The notes under the pieces are model-generated. The model ran no database searches and was not told the DNA's origin. It saw only the letters and a program-made list of their open reading frames with translations. The translations under genes and the position numbers were made by a program. A DNA stretch of 64,000 bases, taken from Trametopsis cervina (Eukaryota > Basidiomycota > Agaricomycetes > Polyporales > Irpicaceae). Below, in pieces: positions 13,288 to 25,100 of this stretch (its first letter is position 1; each line of letters opens with the position of its first letter). The stretch spans positions 1,461,035 to 1,525,034 of the forward strand of contig MU278348.1 of the NCBI GenBank assembly GCA_022385755.1. Direction: 5' to 3'.

Positions 13288-14056
13288 TGGTCTGTGCGTT
13301 CAGCGAAGCAGACAGGGGAATGGATAGTGGTGAGAAGAGAGTGGTGGATGGTGTGTAGCAGCGAGGGGCAGACGCGTTGGTGCTTGTTATGAAGGATGGG
13401 TGTGAGTACGAGAGCGACAGAACAAGAGCGACACTGTTCAAAGCCGTTCGATGCCCAATCTGACTGTCCCCCTTGCAGACGTCACGCTGGAGCTCTGTCT
13501 GTCACGCCCCTGCGCTGTCACACACTCAGCCCCGCACCAGATCGCGGTACCACTGTGGCCCGCTGTTGGTCTATTTGTGCGCGGGCCTGTCGCCGACAGA
13601 TTACCCGCCGCCACCATCCCTGTGTTCGCTGCACCGAGCCCTCCTATGAATATCCAGTGAATTTCTGTGTATTTTCGCGCGGCAAAGCGACGGTCACGGT
13701 GACGTAGGTGAGAGAAAGCGAGGAGATTTACCCGGGAAGATAGACGCCTCGATTGGAGTTGGTGAAGGTCCGGTCTTGCGCACGGTCTTCTCCTCGTCGT
13801 CATTTATTATTCTGCTGTGCTGACGGGATGAGTGCACATGAACGCCGTCTCTGCGCTGTATAGTACCCAGGCCAGGTACACCGTGGGCACACCGGTCAAC
13901 ACTTCGCTACTTCAGGTACCTTGCAGATATCACATTCATCATCCCGACTTCACACGGGCGCTTGCAACAACAGCGAGCACGTCATGACCAATCCAGAACA
14001 CAGTCCACCAGGCCGCGGCCGACGCTCTCTTCCGTTCCACGACCTCCTCCTCCGTC
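13288..14056. promoter_or_regulatory. Bidirectional promoter region between HOG1 and cytochrome b5 reductase
   Basis: About 770 bases between divergent starts. A minus-strand ORF of 121 codons here has no recognisable domain and is treated as chance in GC-rich sequence. No specific promoter element can be defended. Confidence 0.4.
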
Positions 14057-15376
14057 ATGTCCTTCCTTAGAGCATCCCTGAGTGCACGCGCATTTGTATG
14101 TCCCACATGATGTCTATAAACACGCGACTTACTGTCCACCCAGGCCGCAAACGCACGCCGTTACGCGACTGCGCCCCCACCGGCCGCCAAGTCATCCAAC
14201 CTACCGCTCATTCTTATTGGTGGAGGTATGTGTTCGCATGTCTGCTGCTACTCTACAAAATCCTCAGGCGAATTCTACTCCCAGGTGTGGTCGGTATTTC
14301 CGCATATATCTACCTAGACCGTACCGCACCCACTGTTGCGCCAAAGAAGGTGCAAGAGAAGAGCCCATTGGACCCAGACAACTTTGTCGACTTCAAACTC
14401 AAAAAGGTAGAGCCTTACAACCATAACACTGCCAAGTGCGTCTCACACTCTCTCACGCGCCAAATATGCTTCTGACTCTACCTGCCCAGGTACATTTTTG
14501 AGCTTGCCGACAACGAAGCATCCCTCCTTCCCATCGCTTCCTGTGTGGTCGTGAAATCCGCAAGCGATGCCGCGAGCCCGCTGCTTACAGATAAACAGAA
14601 GCCCGTTGTGCGTCCCTACACCCCCGTCTCTCCATCAGACGCGGAAGGCGAGCTGTCCTTCCTGATCAAACGCTATGAAGGCGGAAAGATGTCCCAGTAC
14701 ATCCACAGCCTGAAACCTGGTGAGAAGCTGGCTATCAAGGGGCCTATCAAAAAGCTCCCTTATGAAGGTAAGCTATCCTTCTGCTTGACTTGCGCGGTCT
14801 GTATGCTGACGACCGCATATAGCCAACAAATGGGATGAGGTCGGCATGATCGCTGGCGGAACCGGAATGTGCGCTATCTCACGTGTCTACTAACCTTTCT
14901 CGCACACTGAATTCGAGGCTCACAGCACACCCATGTACCAAGTCCTCCACCACGCTCTCTCCGACCCGTCAAACAAGACCCGCTTCACTCTCATCTTCGC
15001 CAACATGAGTCCCGCCGATGTCCTCCTCAAAGACGAATTCGACGCATTGAAGAAGAAGCACCCCGACACATTCAACGTCGTGTACACTGTCGACAAGCCC
15101 GACGCCGACTGGAAGGGTACAGTAGGGTACGTGAACACTGGGCTCGTCCAGCAACACCTTCCTCCTGCAACCTTGGGCGAGAAGGTGAAGATTCTGGTAT
15201 GTGGCCCGCCCGGACAAGTGAACGCGATCGCGGGAAAGAAGGATGGGCCCAAGCAGGGTGCTGTAGGAGGTATCCTGAAGGAACTGGGATATACTGAGGA
15301 CCAGGTATGTTCCGCCGCTTGTTTGTAGCTGTAAATCTTATCACTCACGATGGCGGTGCAGGTCTTTAAGTTCTAG
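14057..15376 (+). CDS. MCR1: Mitochondrial NADH-cytochrome b5 reductase (Mcr1-like)
   Basis: FAD-dependent reductase passing electrons from NADH to cytochrome b5. The start at 14057 gives MSFLRASLSARAF, joined over a GTATGT...CAG intron to AANARRYATAPPPAAKSS, a typical mitochondrial presequence. A membrane anchor LPLILIGG...VGISAYIYLD is itself split by an intron. Then come FVDFKLKKVEPYNHNTAK, YIFELADNEASLLPI, the FAD-binding motif RPYTPVS, GGKMSQYIHSL, a GGTG-type NADH loop (MIAGGTGM region near 14850), TRFTLIFANMSPADVLLKDE, KILVCGPPGQVNAIAG and LGYTEDQ. The last tiny exon encodes VFKF and stops at 15376; this C-terminus is usual for the family. All expected motifs are present. Location in the outer membrane or intermembrane space is inferred from the yeast homologue. 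Confidence 0.92.
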
Positions 15377-15456
15377 ACATCTGTAGATCTACATCTTGCT
15401 TATTAAAGTAATACAATATTATCGCCCACCATAAACCAAGAAATGTCGTAATACTG

Positions 15457-15789
15457 ATGCTAAAGAGAAACGGACAGCCTCGACCGCCCCTTCGAGGACT
15501 GTATACGGTCCCTCCTGACCAGGCATCTTTACGAATCCAGCATGTAGAATTCAACATAGTCGTTCGGCAGAACCACACGGACGATCCTGCCCAAACACCC
15601 AGTGAGCCATATCTCCGATTGCTGCACATGCAAACGTGCAGTCTGACAAGTTCTACGTTTTGACAGGCGTTTCATGCCGCACAGGACGTAGAGAGGATCT
15701 GCCGCCTGCCTAACGGAACGTGGATGATTGACACTGGATCATTCTTCAAACACGGTGCCGTACGTACTGGATGGGGTCTGGAACTTTGA
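15457..15789 (+). pseudogene. Protein-like fragment with one in-frame stop
   Basis: The frame opened by the ATG at 15457 (MLKRNGQPRPPLRGLYTVPP) runs 68 codons to a TGA at 15661-15663. The same frame then continues with protein-like sequence, AFHAAQDVERICRLPNGTWM and IDTGSFFKHGAVRTGWGLEL, to a second stop at 15787-15789. No intron of plausible length removes the internal stop: the best donor and acceptor would leave about 33 nt. It may be the decayed end of an unrecognised gene or a read error. The family is unknown. Confidence 0.35.
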
Positions 15790-16245
15790 TTCGACCTCCG
15801 AAGCTCAATCCTGGGGGCGTACTAGGAAATGACTGCGCTGGTGCGCTTGGCGGCGATGCATGTAGGTAACGTTCATTTCAGCCACTAAAAATGCAGCGGA
15901 CCCACATTGACACTATGATGATTTTTAGTGCGCAAGACAGCGTTCACTCATGGGCTCAGCACCCCGACGTCCATATTCCTCTATACGCATACTCAACTTG
16001 GAACGGATCGGTCCCTTTGTTCCTCGGCATCCCATGTCACACGTCCACAACTACGTCTGTCAACAAGCACGACATAGCTTCTAAATGATGCACGCCGCCT
16101 GAAGTCTGGTCTTCAATACATGCTTGATCACAATGGTCGAAGAATACGTTCCTCGCCGGGTCCGGACAAGACGTTGCGGCGCTCATCCTCCGTTGTGCGT
16201 TCGTCCACTATTCATTTCGAGGTCGGCCGGGTATGAGTACAGCAG

Positions 16246-16251
16246 TATAAA
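16246..16251 (+). promoter_or_regulatory. TATA box of the small secreted protein gene
   Basis: TATAAA lies 83 bases before the ATG at 16334, followed by a pyrimidine-rich leader, a spacing usual for a fungal core promoter. Confidence 0.5.
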
Positions 16252-16333
16252 GACCAGTGCAAGTGGCCCTCTGGGTTCTGCAAGCTACACTTGAAGCTTC
16301 TCCCTTCTGTCCTACTCTTAGAAGAAGAAAACG

Positions 16334-17088
16334 ATGCGTTTCGCTGTCTTCACCACCGTCCTCGCCGCTGTGGCCACAGCCTATGCTGACTGCTCCGCCC
16401 TCGGCCCCGGATCGAACAGCTCCGTCTCGGGGACGTTCAACCTCGCGGCGTTCAACCCCGTCACGAACACTACGAGCGCGCTGCACGTCCTCAACGTCGT
16501 CACCATCCCGCGCACGACATACCATGTCCTGGGCGTACGTCCTTTCTCTTTCACCCTCCCTCTCCCATTCATCTCCTTCGTATTTTACACCTGTTACTGA
16601 CCATTTTCGTGTTATGCTACAGACGCCGAGCAGCCCGAGCTTCGGCTGGCTGGGACTGACGATGTCGGGCGGGACGATCACGACGATCTCCCCCAGCCCG
16701 TACACCGCGGCCGCCTACAGCCTCGGCAACCTCGCGCCCAACACGGGCTACCCGCCCAACCCGCCCGGCCCATGGCCGACGTTCGCGAACACAGGAACCG
16801 CCACCACCGCATTCTGCTCCGTCGTGCGTCATCCCCTTCCACCCGCTCTGCATGATTTTGTCGGACTGACCTGACCGCGCGCAGCCCAATCCATTGGGAG
16901 GCAACGCCGTGCTGGCGTTCAACGGGTTCACGGACCAGTTCTCGCTCTGCACGAGCTACCTCTCGCAGACCGTGCCGTCCATCCAGGCGCTGCTGTTCAA
17001 CGCGTCGAGGAGCGCGTACGGGGACGGGTATGATACGTACAACGGCGCGTCTTGCGTCAACGTGACGGTGTTGATCGTGCCTGCGTGA
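16334..17088 (+). CDS. Small secreted protein of unknown function
   Basis: Three exons (16334-16534, 16623-16823, 16885-17088) give a 201-residue product with clean GTACGT/ACAG and GTGCGT/GCAG junctions. The N-terminus MRFAVFTTVLAAVATAYA is a typical signal peptide. The mature part is rich in Ser, Thr, Asn, Gly and Pro, has four cysteines (DCSALG, AFCSV, LCTSY, ASCVN) and several N-glycosylation sequons (NSS, NTT, NAS, NVT). It ends in a hydrophobic VNVTVLIVPA without a clear GPI signal. No catalytic motif is recognised. A TATA box lies upstream, and third codon positions are strongly GC-rich, which suggests good expression. Extracellular location is inferred. Effector-like or cell-wall roles are possible but unsupported. 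Confidence 0.75.
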
Positions 17089-17510
17089 GCGCGCAAATGA
17101 GGGGCTGGGGACGCGTCCGACGCCGCTCTGCGTACGATATAGTTCAGGAATTGGGTTTCATTGGGTATAACTGTGACTGGAGTGATGCATGTACGTTTGT
17201 GTTTGTATAAATGAGAATGTATATTTTGGTATGGATATGGTTGAGTCTCAAGGTGTATTGTTGGCAATAGATAGTGGCACAGTCCGATTTTTAGTATACA
17301 ACCCAAGGTGAAGGTATCCTTGGCAGAGCCCTCTTTTAAGGTTCAGTTCAAGGCATGCGTATACTCTGAGAACAACGCATCGGTGCAAAAGCCACATTGA
17401 AACAAAAGACTTTATTGTGCAGCGGAAGCTGCAACACTTTTCCAGAACCTACACATCCATAGCAAACTCTCAATCAGCACCGTCCGCAGAGAACAGTATA
17501 CCAACAACAC
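17089..17510. other. Convergent 3' intergenic segment
   Basis: About 420 AT-richer bases between the stop codons of the secreted-protein gene and the carboxylesterase gene. Nothing coding is visible; probably the two 3' untranslated regions. Confidence 0.4.
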
Positions 17511-19847
17511 TCACGAGCATCGTTCCAAAAGGCCTGGGTCGGTGGTCGTAGCCCTAATATCAGGCTGGGAGTCCTCTGTGCGATTAAACAGCATCTCTGT
17601 GTTGCTGTTGTTGAAGAGGTTCCATGTTGGTGTGATGACCGTCGGGACAGGGTGCACGTTCGGGTCGCCGAACTTGGCGAAGGCGGTGAACGCTCCGGCG
17701 AAGGAGGCGTCGAACGCTGCGTTGGGGAATGGCGGAGCCCTGATGCAAGGAGAGAGCGAAGGAATCGCAGTGGTTAGAATACATTCATCTCGGTAGTGTG
17801 AACGGTTGGCTTACTTTCCGTTAGGGAAGTAATATTGCACGTCACTCCCGTGCGTCCCAGGCGGGATGGCGAACTCGGCCTGCAGAGGCAACCAGTCAGC
17901 TGCAATGACTATTCATTTATACACGAGGAATCTATACCTTGAATGACGGGCCCTGGAACGAATTGAGAAGTAGGTAGGTAGGGCAAATAAATATCGCTGG
18001 ATGTCAAGCGATCAGTCCGACGAACCAGCAAGCAATCATAGGGCCGCTACTCACATTCTCCCATGATCGCGATGGCTTGGTCGTTGACTGTAGGCAGATC
18101 ACTAACATTCGTGTATTGGGCCGCCGCGGCGCTAATCTCCGCAGAGTTGAAATTGGGGAATAGCTGCGTCACATACTCTGCAGTAGTCATTTCCGCGGAG
18201 AACTCCGAGTTGACAAAGACTGTGCCCTCAAATGTGTTTGTAACGGTGAGAAGCCGTTCCTGGGATAGGACGGTAAGCACGAGCTGGTAATGCTGGTTCA
18301 ATATAGATAGATACTGACTCCGTTCATGGTACCATTCTCGATGGTCACGGATGGCGGTGCAACGATAAAGTCGCCGTCGATGACGGGCACGACGACGTAT
18401 GTCCCGAAGAATCCAGCGAGGTTGATTGCAACATTTACAACTGCCAGGGTCGCTCCATCGACGTCCACTAGGCATTGGAACGTATCCGTCGCATTGGCGC
18501 ATCTACGGTCAACAAAGTTCAGCTGAGTGGAGAGACGATATCAACTATAGGGCTTACCCTGTGAGTTGGACAAAGTCGGAGTATATTTGCTGGTAACACC
18601 ATCAGACTATATTTAACCATAAACATTCTCGGGTTTACCTCTGGGATTGGATCATCGAAGTTGTATTGCGAAGGCACGAAGAGGGAACTGGAGATCGCGC
18701 CCTTGAAGAGAGGAGGCTGCGTGTTTCCGCCATGTGCGATCATATGTTGGAGGACCGAACCAGCACCTTGATTGGGCCCCCATAAATGACCAGTTCTCTC
18801 AAGAGCGATAGATTCGTACCTGCCGACTCGCCCCAGATAGTGACTTCGTCGGAATCACCGCCAAACAGATGTATCTACGACAGGGTCAGACCGAAAGGCG
18901 TGTAATGAATTAGTTACGATACATACGAATGTTTGTATCCACTGCAGCACCGCTTGTTGGTCAACTATCAGTGGCAAATCAGCTCAGTTCGTATGGCAGA
19001 GTTCATGGTTGTCTTACGCAAACCGTTATTCAGTGAACCCTTTTCTTTTACTTGGGAGCCTGGGAGGAAACCTTTGGGATATCATTTGTTGGCTTGGAAG
19101 CTCAGCTGGAAACGAGGTAAAGAACTTACCAAACACGCCTAGACGGTAATCCATGTTAACGACGACAAGGTCCCCCCCTGCTTCGCGGATAAGGTCGTCG
19201 CCACTGGTGCCTTGGGTGTTGCCTGTATCACAGTTCAGAGAGATAAATCTGAACCAAAGTGAGAGGCCACACCTCCTACATATCCTCCTCCGTGGATCCA
19301 GACGAGGACAGGCATTTTAGCTGTTGGGTTAAGAGGGCCGGAGACAAAGACACTAGGAACAACGAATTATGTTTGAGCACTCGGAGTTGCACAGCTAGAA
19401 GGTCAGGTCGATGTACTTCAAGAACAAGCAGTCTTCCAGTTCCGTAGACTGCCTCCGACGCAAATTAGTTCCGTTTCCGCTCCTGAAAGGCGTACTAATA
19501 CTGGTCCCTGCTGCCGCCATTGGGCACCCTACTGATACCGTGTCTGCCATCTGAACGCCCAGCGACGTCTGGTTCAGTGGAGGAGCGGGTGCTTGGAAGC
19601 GAAGACTGCCTGGGGACGTATGTCAGCTTCAGTATCAGTGAACATATTTCATTGGCGACTTCGACTTACCGACCGGGGGCGCTGCGTAGCGAACACCGAG
19701 GAAGTCTGTGGTATTGGAGGTTTCATTAAATACGCCCTGGTAGATGGCATAACCGAGGTCTACAATGGGTGCAGAGCTGTACTGAGCTTGCACCACATCC
19801 AGAGACAGGCCGAGGTAGAGAACGCTTAGTAGAGGGATGTAGTGCAT
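17511..19847 (-). CDS. Secreted type-B carboxylesterase/lipase
   Basis: Serine hydrolase of the COesterase family (PF00135). The start at 19847 gives the signal peptide MHYIPLLSVLYLGLSLDVVQ, then GYAIYQGVFNETSNTTDFLG and VRYAAPPVG. Further exons give the disulphide-loop region ELEDCLFLNIYVP (about 19440-19400), the oxyanion region MPVLVWIHGGGYVGG (about 19305-19265), the nucleophile elbow DEVTIWGESAG (GESAG, about 18845) and the catalytic-His region AIPPGTHGSDVQYYFPNG (about 17870-17820). The last exon, rich in Asn, ends LFNRTEDSQPDIRATT and stops at 17511. The gene is broken by many short introns. Extracellular ester hydrolysis, for example of lipids, sterol esters or plant-derived esters, is inferred from the family; the substrate cannot be read from sequence. 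All three active-site regions are present, so it is probably active. Confidence 0.87.
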
Positions 19848-20711
19848 GACTCGATGTTGTTCAGCTGTGTGCGTTGAACCGTGCCCTTTAAATACCTCTA
19901 TCCCTTGGGATGAGGATCTTCCATCTCGTCAATGTTGCTGTGTTGTTTGTTGGCGCGGCACATCACGGAGACTCGCTGCGCGGCGGTTCTGTCGGCGCCG
20001 CCTGCTGTCGCGCCTGACTGGGCGTCGCACTAATTATGCCTTCAGCAGAAGCGATTATACATCGTGCGGAAGGCGCGAAGATCATTGACTTGCTCGTTGC
20101 GGCCAAGAAGTCTCACCTGGAGGAGTTTATGAGAGGTCCCAGGAGATCAAGGAAGACAAACTGCTGACCTCTGACGTTCAACGGCGAGGGACTTTCTCCC
20201 AGCGCAAGGCGAAAGAGCCTGTCTGCATGCCGTTAATGCTGTTTTCTAATGATTGGCTCTCAAGCCCTTAGGATAACCATCAGGTTTATTTTTATTTCCC
20301 AGCGTTCGCTTCTCGGCCGCAGCGTTGCGCGGAAGGCTGTTAACGAACGCTATTGCAGCAGAGACCGAAAGACCGATGTTAATCCTTCGGACCAGTCGTG
20401 GCCGTTGGAATGATCGTGGAGTGAGTCCGCCCAAAAGAGCGGCGCCACAAAGACCTTTAGTTTCTCACGCCTTCAAACTATCATAGGTCCTAACGTTCAC
20501 TGGTTCTGGTCATAAATCTCAACTACAAAAGACAGAGCTTTCTGTATGGCGCCTGGACAACTGTGGTAGTTCTCTTCCATTTACCACTTGCTAGAACTTG
20601 CATCTCGCTCTCTTCCTTCACGCAGCCCGTCAGTATCATAGCCTTCCTTATAGCTTTGACGGCATTCTTGACTTATGGACGTCATTCACGATATCTATCC
20701 GGACTTTCGGA
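19848..20711. other. Divergent intergenic region
   Basis: About 860 bases between the carboxylesterase start and the decayed dehydrogenase. A 43-codon ORF at 20037 (MPSAEAIIHRAEGAKIIDLL) is protein-like but unrecognised and too short to call. Confidence 0.35.
19887..19894 (-). promoter_or_regulatory. TATA-like element of the carboxylesterase gene
   Basis: On the minus strand TATTTAAA lies about 40 bases before the ATG at 19847. The position is plausible for a TATA box with a short leader. Confidence 0.35.
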
Positions 20712-21801
20712 ATGAGTAGGACTACAGCTGCGGACGCCCTACGTGAGTCTTCTCTTCTTCACATTGCTCTCCTGCGCGGTGACGACCCTGGAACAACTCC
20801 GTCAATCCAGTGACGTGCAACTTCATGTTGCCAGATTGTCCTCATCACCGGAGGTGCGACAGGCATCGGTCTGATGATCACGCAGGCATTTGCGAACAAC
20901 GGCGCACGCGTGTACATCGTTGGACGGCGTACGGATGTCCTGCTAAAGAGTGCCGAGACGTGGGGTTCGTCCCTGGCCCATCCCAAGGGTCAGCTCATAC
21001 CACTCAGGGCGGACATAACCAGCAAGGAATCTATTGAGAGATTGGCGAAGGAGGTTGCGGTAAAAGAAAAGAAGCTGGACGTACTTGTCAATAACGCCGG
21101 CGTCAGTCTGGAAACGAGCGACACCAACAGGCGGAGAACAGTGCCCAAGCCCTGAAGAACGCACTGTGGAAGGAGAGCTGGGACAACTGGGAAACAACAT
21201 ATCGAACAAACGTCATTGGGTAACTCGCAATACTACACTGAACGAGCAAAGCGACGACTTACGCATCGTTTGGTCTCAGGCACTTCTTCACGACCGTCGC
21301 TTTCCTCCCCCTGCTCGCAGAAGCGAACACGTCCGACTACACCGCCAGCGCACCACTCAACACCATTTCATGTACAACGTGTCGAAGGCAGCCACAATTC
21401 AGCTTAAAACGTTGTTTGCTCAGGAGTTGACGAAACCCGGAGTTAATATCCGAGTGAACTCGATCGCACCAGGTATCTTTCCCAGCCAGATCACCAGTAA
21501 GTGTGATCTTTCCCAGTTCCTGCCGATAATGCTGACAGTTCGTGTAGCCGATGGCAAGGATGAGAATAACAAGTCTCAGATTCCTACCGGTAGTGCGGAT
21601 GAATACAGGGAGAAGAAAGGCATCCCAGCTGGACGCGCGGAAGCGGACGACGTTATGGCCCAGACAGCGTTATTCCTAGCCTGTAACCAGTATATCTATG
21701 GCCAGGTAAGCATTGTTGTCGAGTTCCTTGTGAGCCACATTACTCACCTCAGTGCGCAGACCGTAGACGTTGACGGAGGCTACCTGTTGGAACATCCTTG
21801 A
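20712..21801 (+). pseudogene. Short-chain dehydrogenase/reductase, apparently decayed
   Basis: Classical SDR with the cofactor loop ITGGATGIG (about 20840), VYIVGRR, the NNAG motif (about 21090), YNVSK (Tyr-x3-Lys, about 21374), VNSIAPGIFPSQI and the C-terminal VDVDGGYLLEHP. Several faults are visible. The first exon (MSRTTAADAL) cannot be joined in frame to VLITGG by any splice sites seen. The frame shifts by one base between about 21105 and 21131, where ETSDTN is followed in another frame by AENSAQALKNALWKESWDNW. Between LLAEANTSDYTA and FMYNVSKAA only about 20 bases remain where the strand carrying the catalytic Ser should lie. Loss of that Ser region plus frame breaks points to a pseudogene; assembly error is possible. 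Later introns still look normal, so decay is recent. Confidence 0.65.
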
Positions 21802-22195
21802 TAGCGCAGTCATTATTCGCGCCACCCACCTTGCTCTCATAGATACTATGATGTGTACGATAGATTCCTGTAACATGCTTCAGAACATGCAAGTTGCTCT
21901 GATTAGACCTGCTATTGTCACGCAATAGAAGACATGACTTCCCTCAGACTACTTACTTGCCTCTTCGTGAGACCGTTGGAATATGCGCATAGCTGGTCCA
22001 TTTTCAAAGACGAAGTATACTATAACTATAGTGTTGGTTGGAGTCTGAGGTTAACACAGTCCAGCGCCTATGTGGCCGGGTTAATTATCGATGATGACAC
22101 ATGCGGTAAATAATAGGTTGAACAACCGATGGGACAATGCGTCTTGCGCATGCGCTTCATCTAACCTCTCTCCTGCATTCCTAATCTCATCCGCT
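21802..22195. other. Intergenic region upstream of UBP2
   Basis: About 390 bases. An in-frame ATG at 22091 would extend the next protein by 35 residues, but that segment is Asn- and Cys-rich and unlike the rest, so it is left as 5' leader. Confidence 0.35.
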
Positions 22196-25100
22196 ATGAG
22201 AGGCAGTACTCCTCCGCGCCCTCTTCCTAACCCCCAGCCATCGTCATCTAGACGAGCCTCGCCAGAAACGGACGTACCGATCCTAGAGAAGGAGAATCTT
22301 GTGCTGAAATCTCCTCGACCACTTCCGACTCCTGCCAAGGTTGCTCCAGTATCTCCATCCAGCTTCTATGCAAGCACGACGAAGCCGTCCACTAAACCGC
22401 AACCAAGAACGGTTGGGTCCGTACACACCACATACGCTCCTCCTTCATCACCTCCGCCTTATCACATAGCCAAAGAGACATCGCCTTTCCGAGAGCCAGA
22501 GCTGGTACACGAGGATCCCATAGCTCCTCTTGTACCGGCCGCCGATACCTGGGGTCATGTGGACACCACGCCCTGGGACTCTAACTGGGCCTCATGGGAC
22601 ACTCCTCATACGAAGAAGGTAGACATAGATGGTAGGAACGACGTAGAAGAGCGTGATTGGTGCGACGAGGCTACGCGAGAACAGCACCGCAGGCCGGGAC
22701 CTGGTATCTTGCCTCCTCTGCTTTCACATTGTCTCCATAACCCAGAACACACTCTATACTTTGTTACGGCTAGTGCGCCGCCACTGAAACACAGTGCACC
22801 TGCTCCCGCCTCCAATGCAAGTGCCATCTCGACTCCAGGAAGTTCAAGTGCATCTCCACCACCGCACGGGTTTTCTCCTCCCACAGCAGACGAAATCCGG
22901 ACGGCCATTCCGCACCCCAACGCATACTACTGCAAAGAGCATAACGGCTGGGTTTTACTCTCCTGGTGCTCTTCGACTGTCTTGCCTCCCTTTGTCCCTT
23001 CGTATCACTTCGAGCATCCGTTGCCGGACAATCAGAGGCGCAAAAAGACCCCATCGTGTGTCGGCGATGAGAGTGAACTACTAGGCAGGGCCAATCGCAC
23101 GCACCATTTTCACAAATACGCAGCAGCGGTCGACGCGCGTCACTTGACCACTCCGTACAAGCGCAGCGATTGGGAGGCTGAAGTCCGGCAGAAGCGAAGA
23201 AACAGGAGCGTTACACTGCGTATTGAGGGCAACGAAGGCGAGACCAGTACACCCGGCGAGAAGCATGATGTGCCGGAGGGTGACCTACTCGATCTGTACA
23301 TATGTTGCCAATGTTCCGTCTATTGCTTGGTTTCTCGGGAAGTCATACCAGGTGTGATTCCTGTTCGGAGGGTGGAGGAGTTTGTCAAGGATAAGGTGGA
23401 GAATCCTCCGGTGGGCAAGACTGGCGCAGTCGCAATAGTGTCAGGGTGGGAGACGATAATCACGTATGTTTCGACTCTACATCTTCGCACTGTATATCTA
23501 ATTCTATCATTATCGCAATATATTTCACTTGTCCTTTCTTCAACTCTTCCACTCCCAGCATATTGGAAAACCGTCTCTGGCGAGGAGAGGGTCGTGTGCT
23601 CCCGGTCGGTCGGCCAAAGTTCCAGGCAAAAATAGGATGGTCAACGACGGTGTAAGTCTCAATCGATCTTCTTGCATATGCATAGCCGCTGTTGCTCATG
23701 AACCTTTCAGTGCTAGAGTTTTTGAGTCTCTGGACTTCACTGTACAACCCTTGCAAGGGGATTCGGAACAAGCCGTCCATCCGCCATCTGTCGACCCAGC
23801 CACCCCGGAGGGCAAGCGGAGTCGAGCCAAGCTTCTCCGAGCATGGGTTGAAATTAGTGCATGGTTGTACCTCTACCATAAAGGCAAACCAAGTCAGCTG
23901 TAATCTGTTATTGACGGCGCGCTGTAGCTAACAAATACCGTAGAAGATCTCACTGGGTACACTACACAAGTTCTCCATGTAAATGTCGAGAGTGCTACCG
24001 AGATGGTACAGTCGGCTATCGGTGCTCATATAAATCAAAGTGAGTGCGGCCATGAGTCGGCGGTGTGTGTTCGCGCTTTTACTCATCACCTTCTTCAGTT
24101 CCACGAGGACTGCTGCCTATTACGCTTGTCGGTTACGAGGGTCTAGACAGAGCTTGGGAGGACCTTGGAATAACTCCTGCGTCGTATTCCCCTGGTGAGT
24201 GAGTTTCACGGGTCACACGAGCGCAACGTAGTCATTCAGCTGCCCATAGAACTTCTCATGTTTGCTTATCTCGCTCAATGCCGCTGCGATCCGGCGTCGA
24301 CGGTCACATACTTCACGCATCTGTATGAGATTGTGGATACGATGAAGAGCCGTGCTGGCAATGCCCCAGACGAGCTGGAGATGCTGATAGTCGAAGAGCG
24401 TTCTCGACATCGATTCACCTTTGCGGACTACAACAGGGCTCTCCACCTTCTTGGCTTCGGCAAAGACAACGTCCTTGGCGTAGAGTTGGAAGACGATGTT
24501 CCCACGAAGTTTATCGTCCAGGCATGGAAAGAAGCCCTGAAATTGTCGTGGCGTGATCCAGAGCGCGCACAACTACGTGCAGATCTACACGAAGCCTTGA
24601 AGATTGTTGCAGACATGAAACAGAACTCAAAGCTCAGAAAGATATGGGAGCAAGAGAAGTTGAGCATGATGTCGCCTGAAACCGCATACTCGACGCTGGA
24701 GGTCCCTCCCGACGTCGATGAAGGTATGCTGCTAACGATTTACCAAGTGCGAGTGAGTGTAGCTATACTCTTACGGGCAAAATAAGAATTTCTCATTTTT
24801 TATTTCCTCTAGGTGGAGGATCAACCTGCGCAACTTGAGAAGATGCGAGAGGCTATGTCGGTCATCGCGGAGACAAGAGACAGTAGCCGTCTGCGACAGT
24901 TCTTAAGCACCGGTAGCGATCGTAAGTTTTATGTCCACTTGACGCTTTAACCAACATTGACATTCGCAACTTCAGCTGGTGATCCCTCCTCAGAAACTCG
25001 AGCGGATATGCCGCGTGGTCTCAATCAATTAGGCAACACTTGCTACTTAAACTCTCTACTCCAGGTCCGTACGGTGACATCCACCTGTTTATCATACCAC

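Noticed and set aside
13438..13803. 121-codon minus-strand ORF between HOG1 and the b5 reductase
   Set aside because: Arg/Ser/Ala-rich chance frame in GC-rich promoter sequence, with overlapping ORFs of similar length on the other strand.
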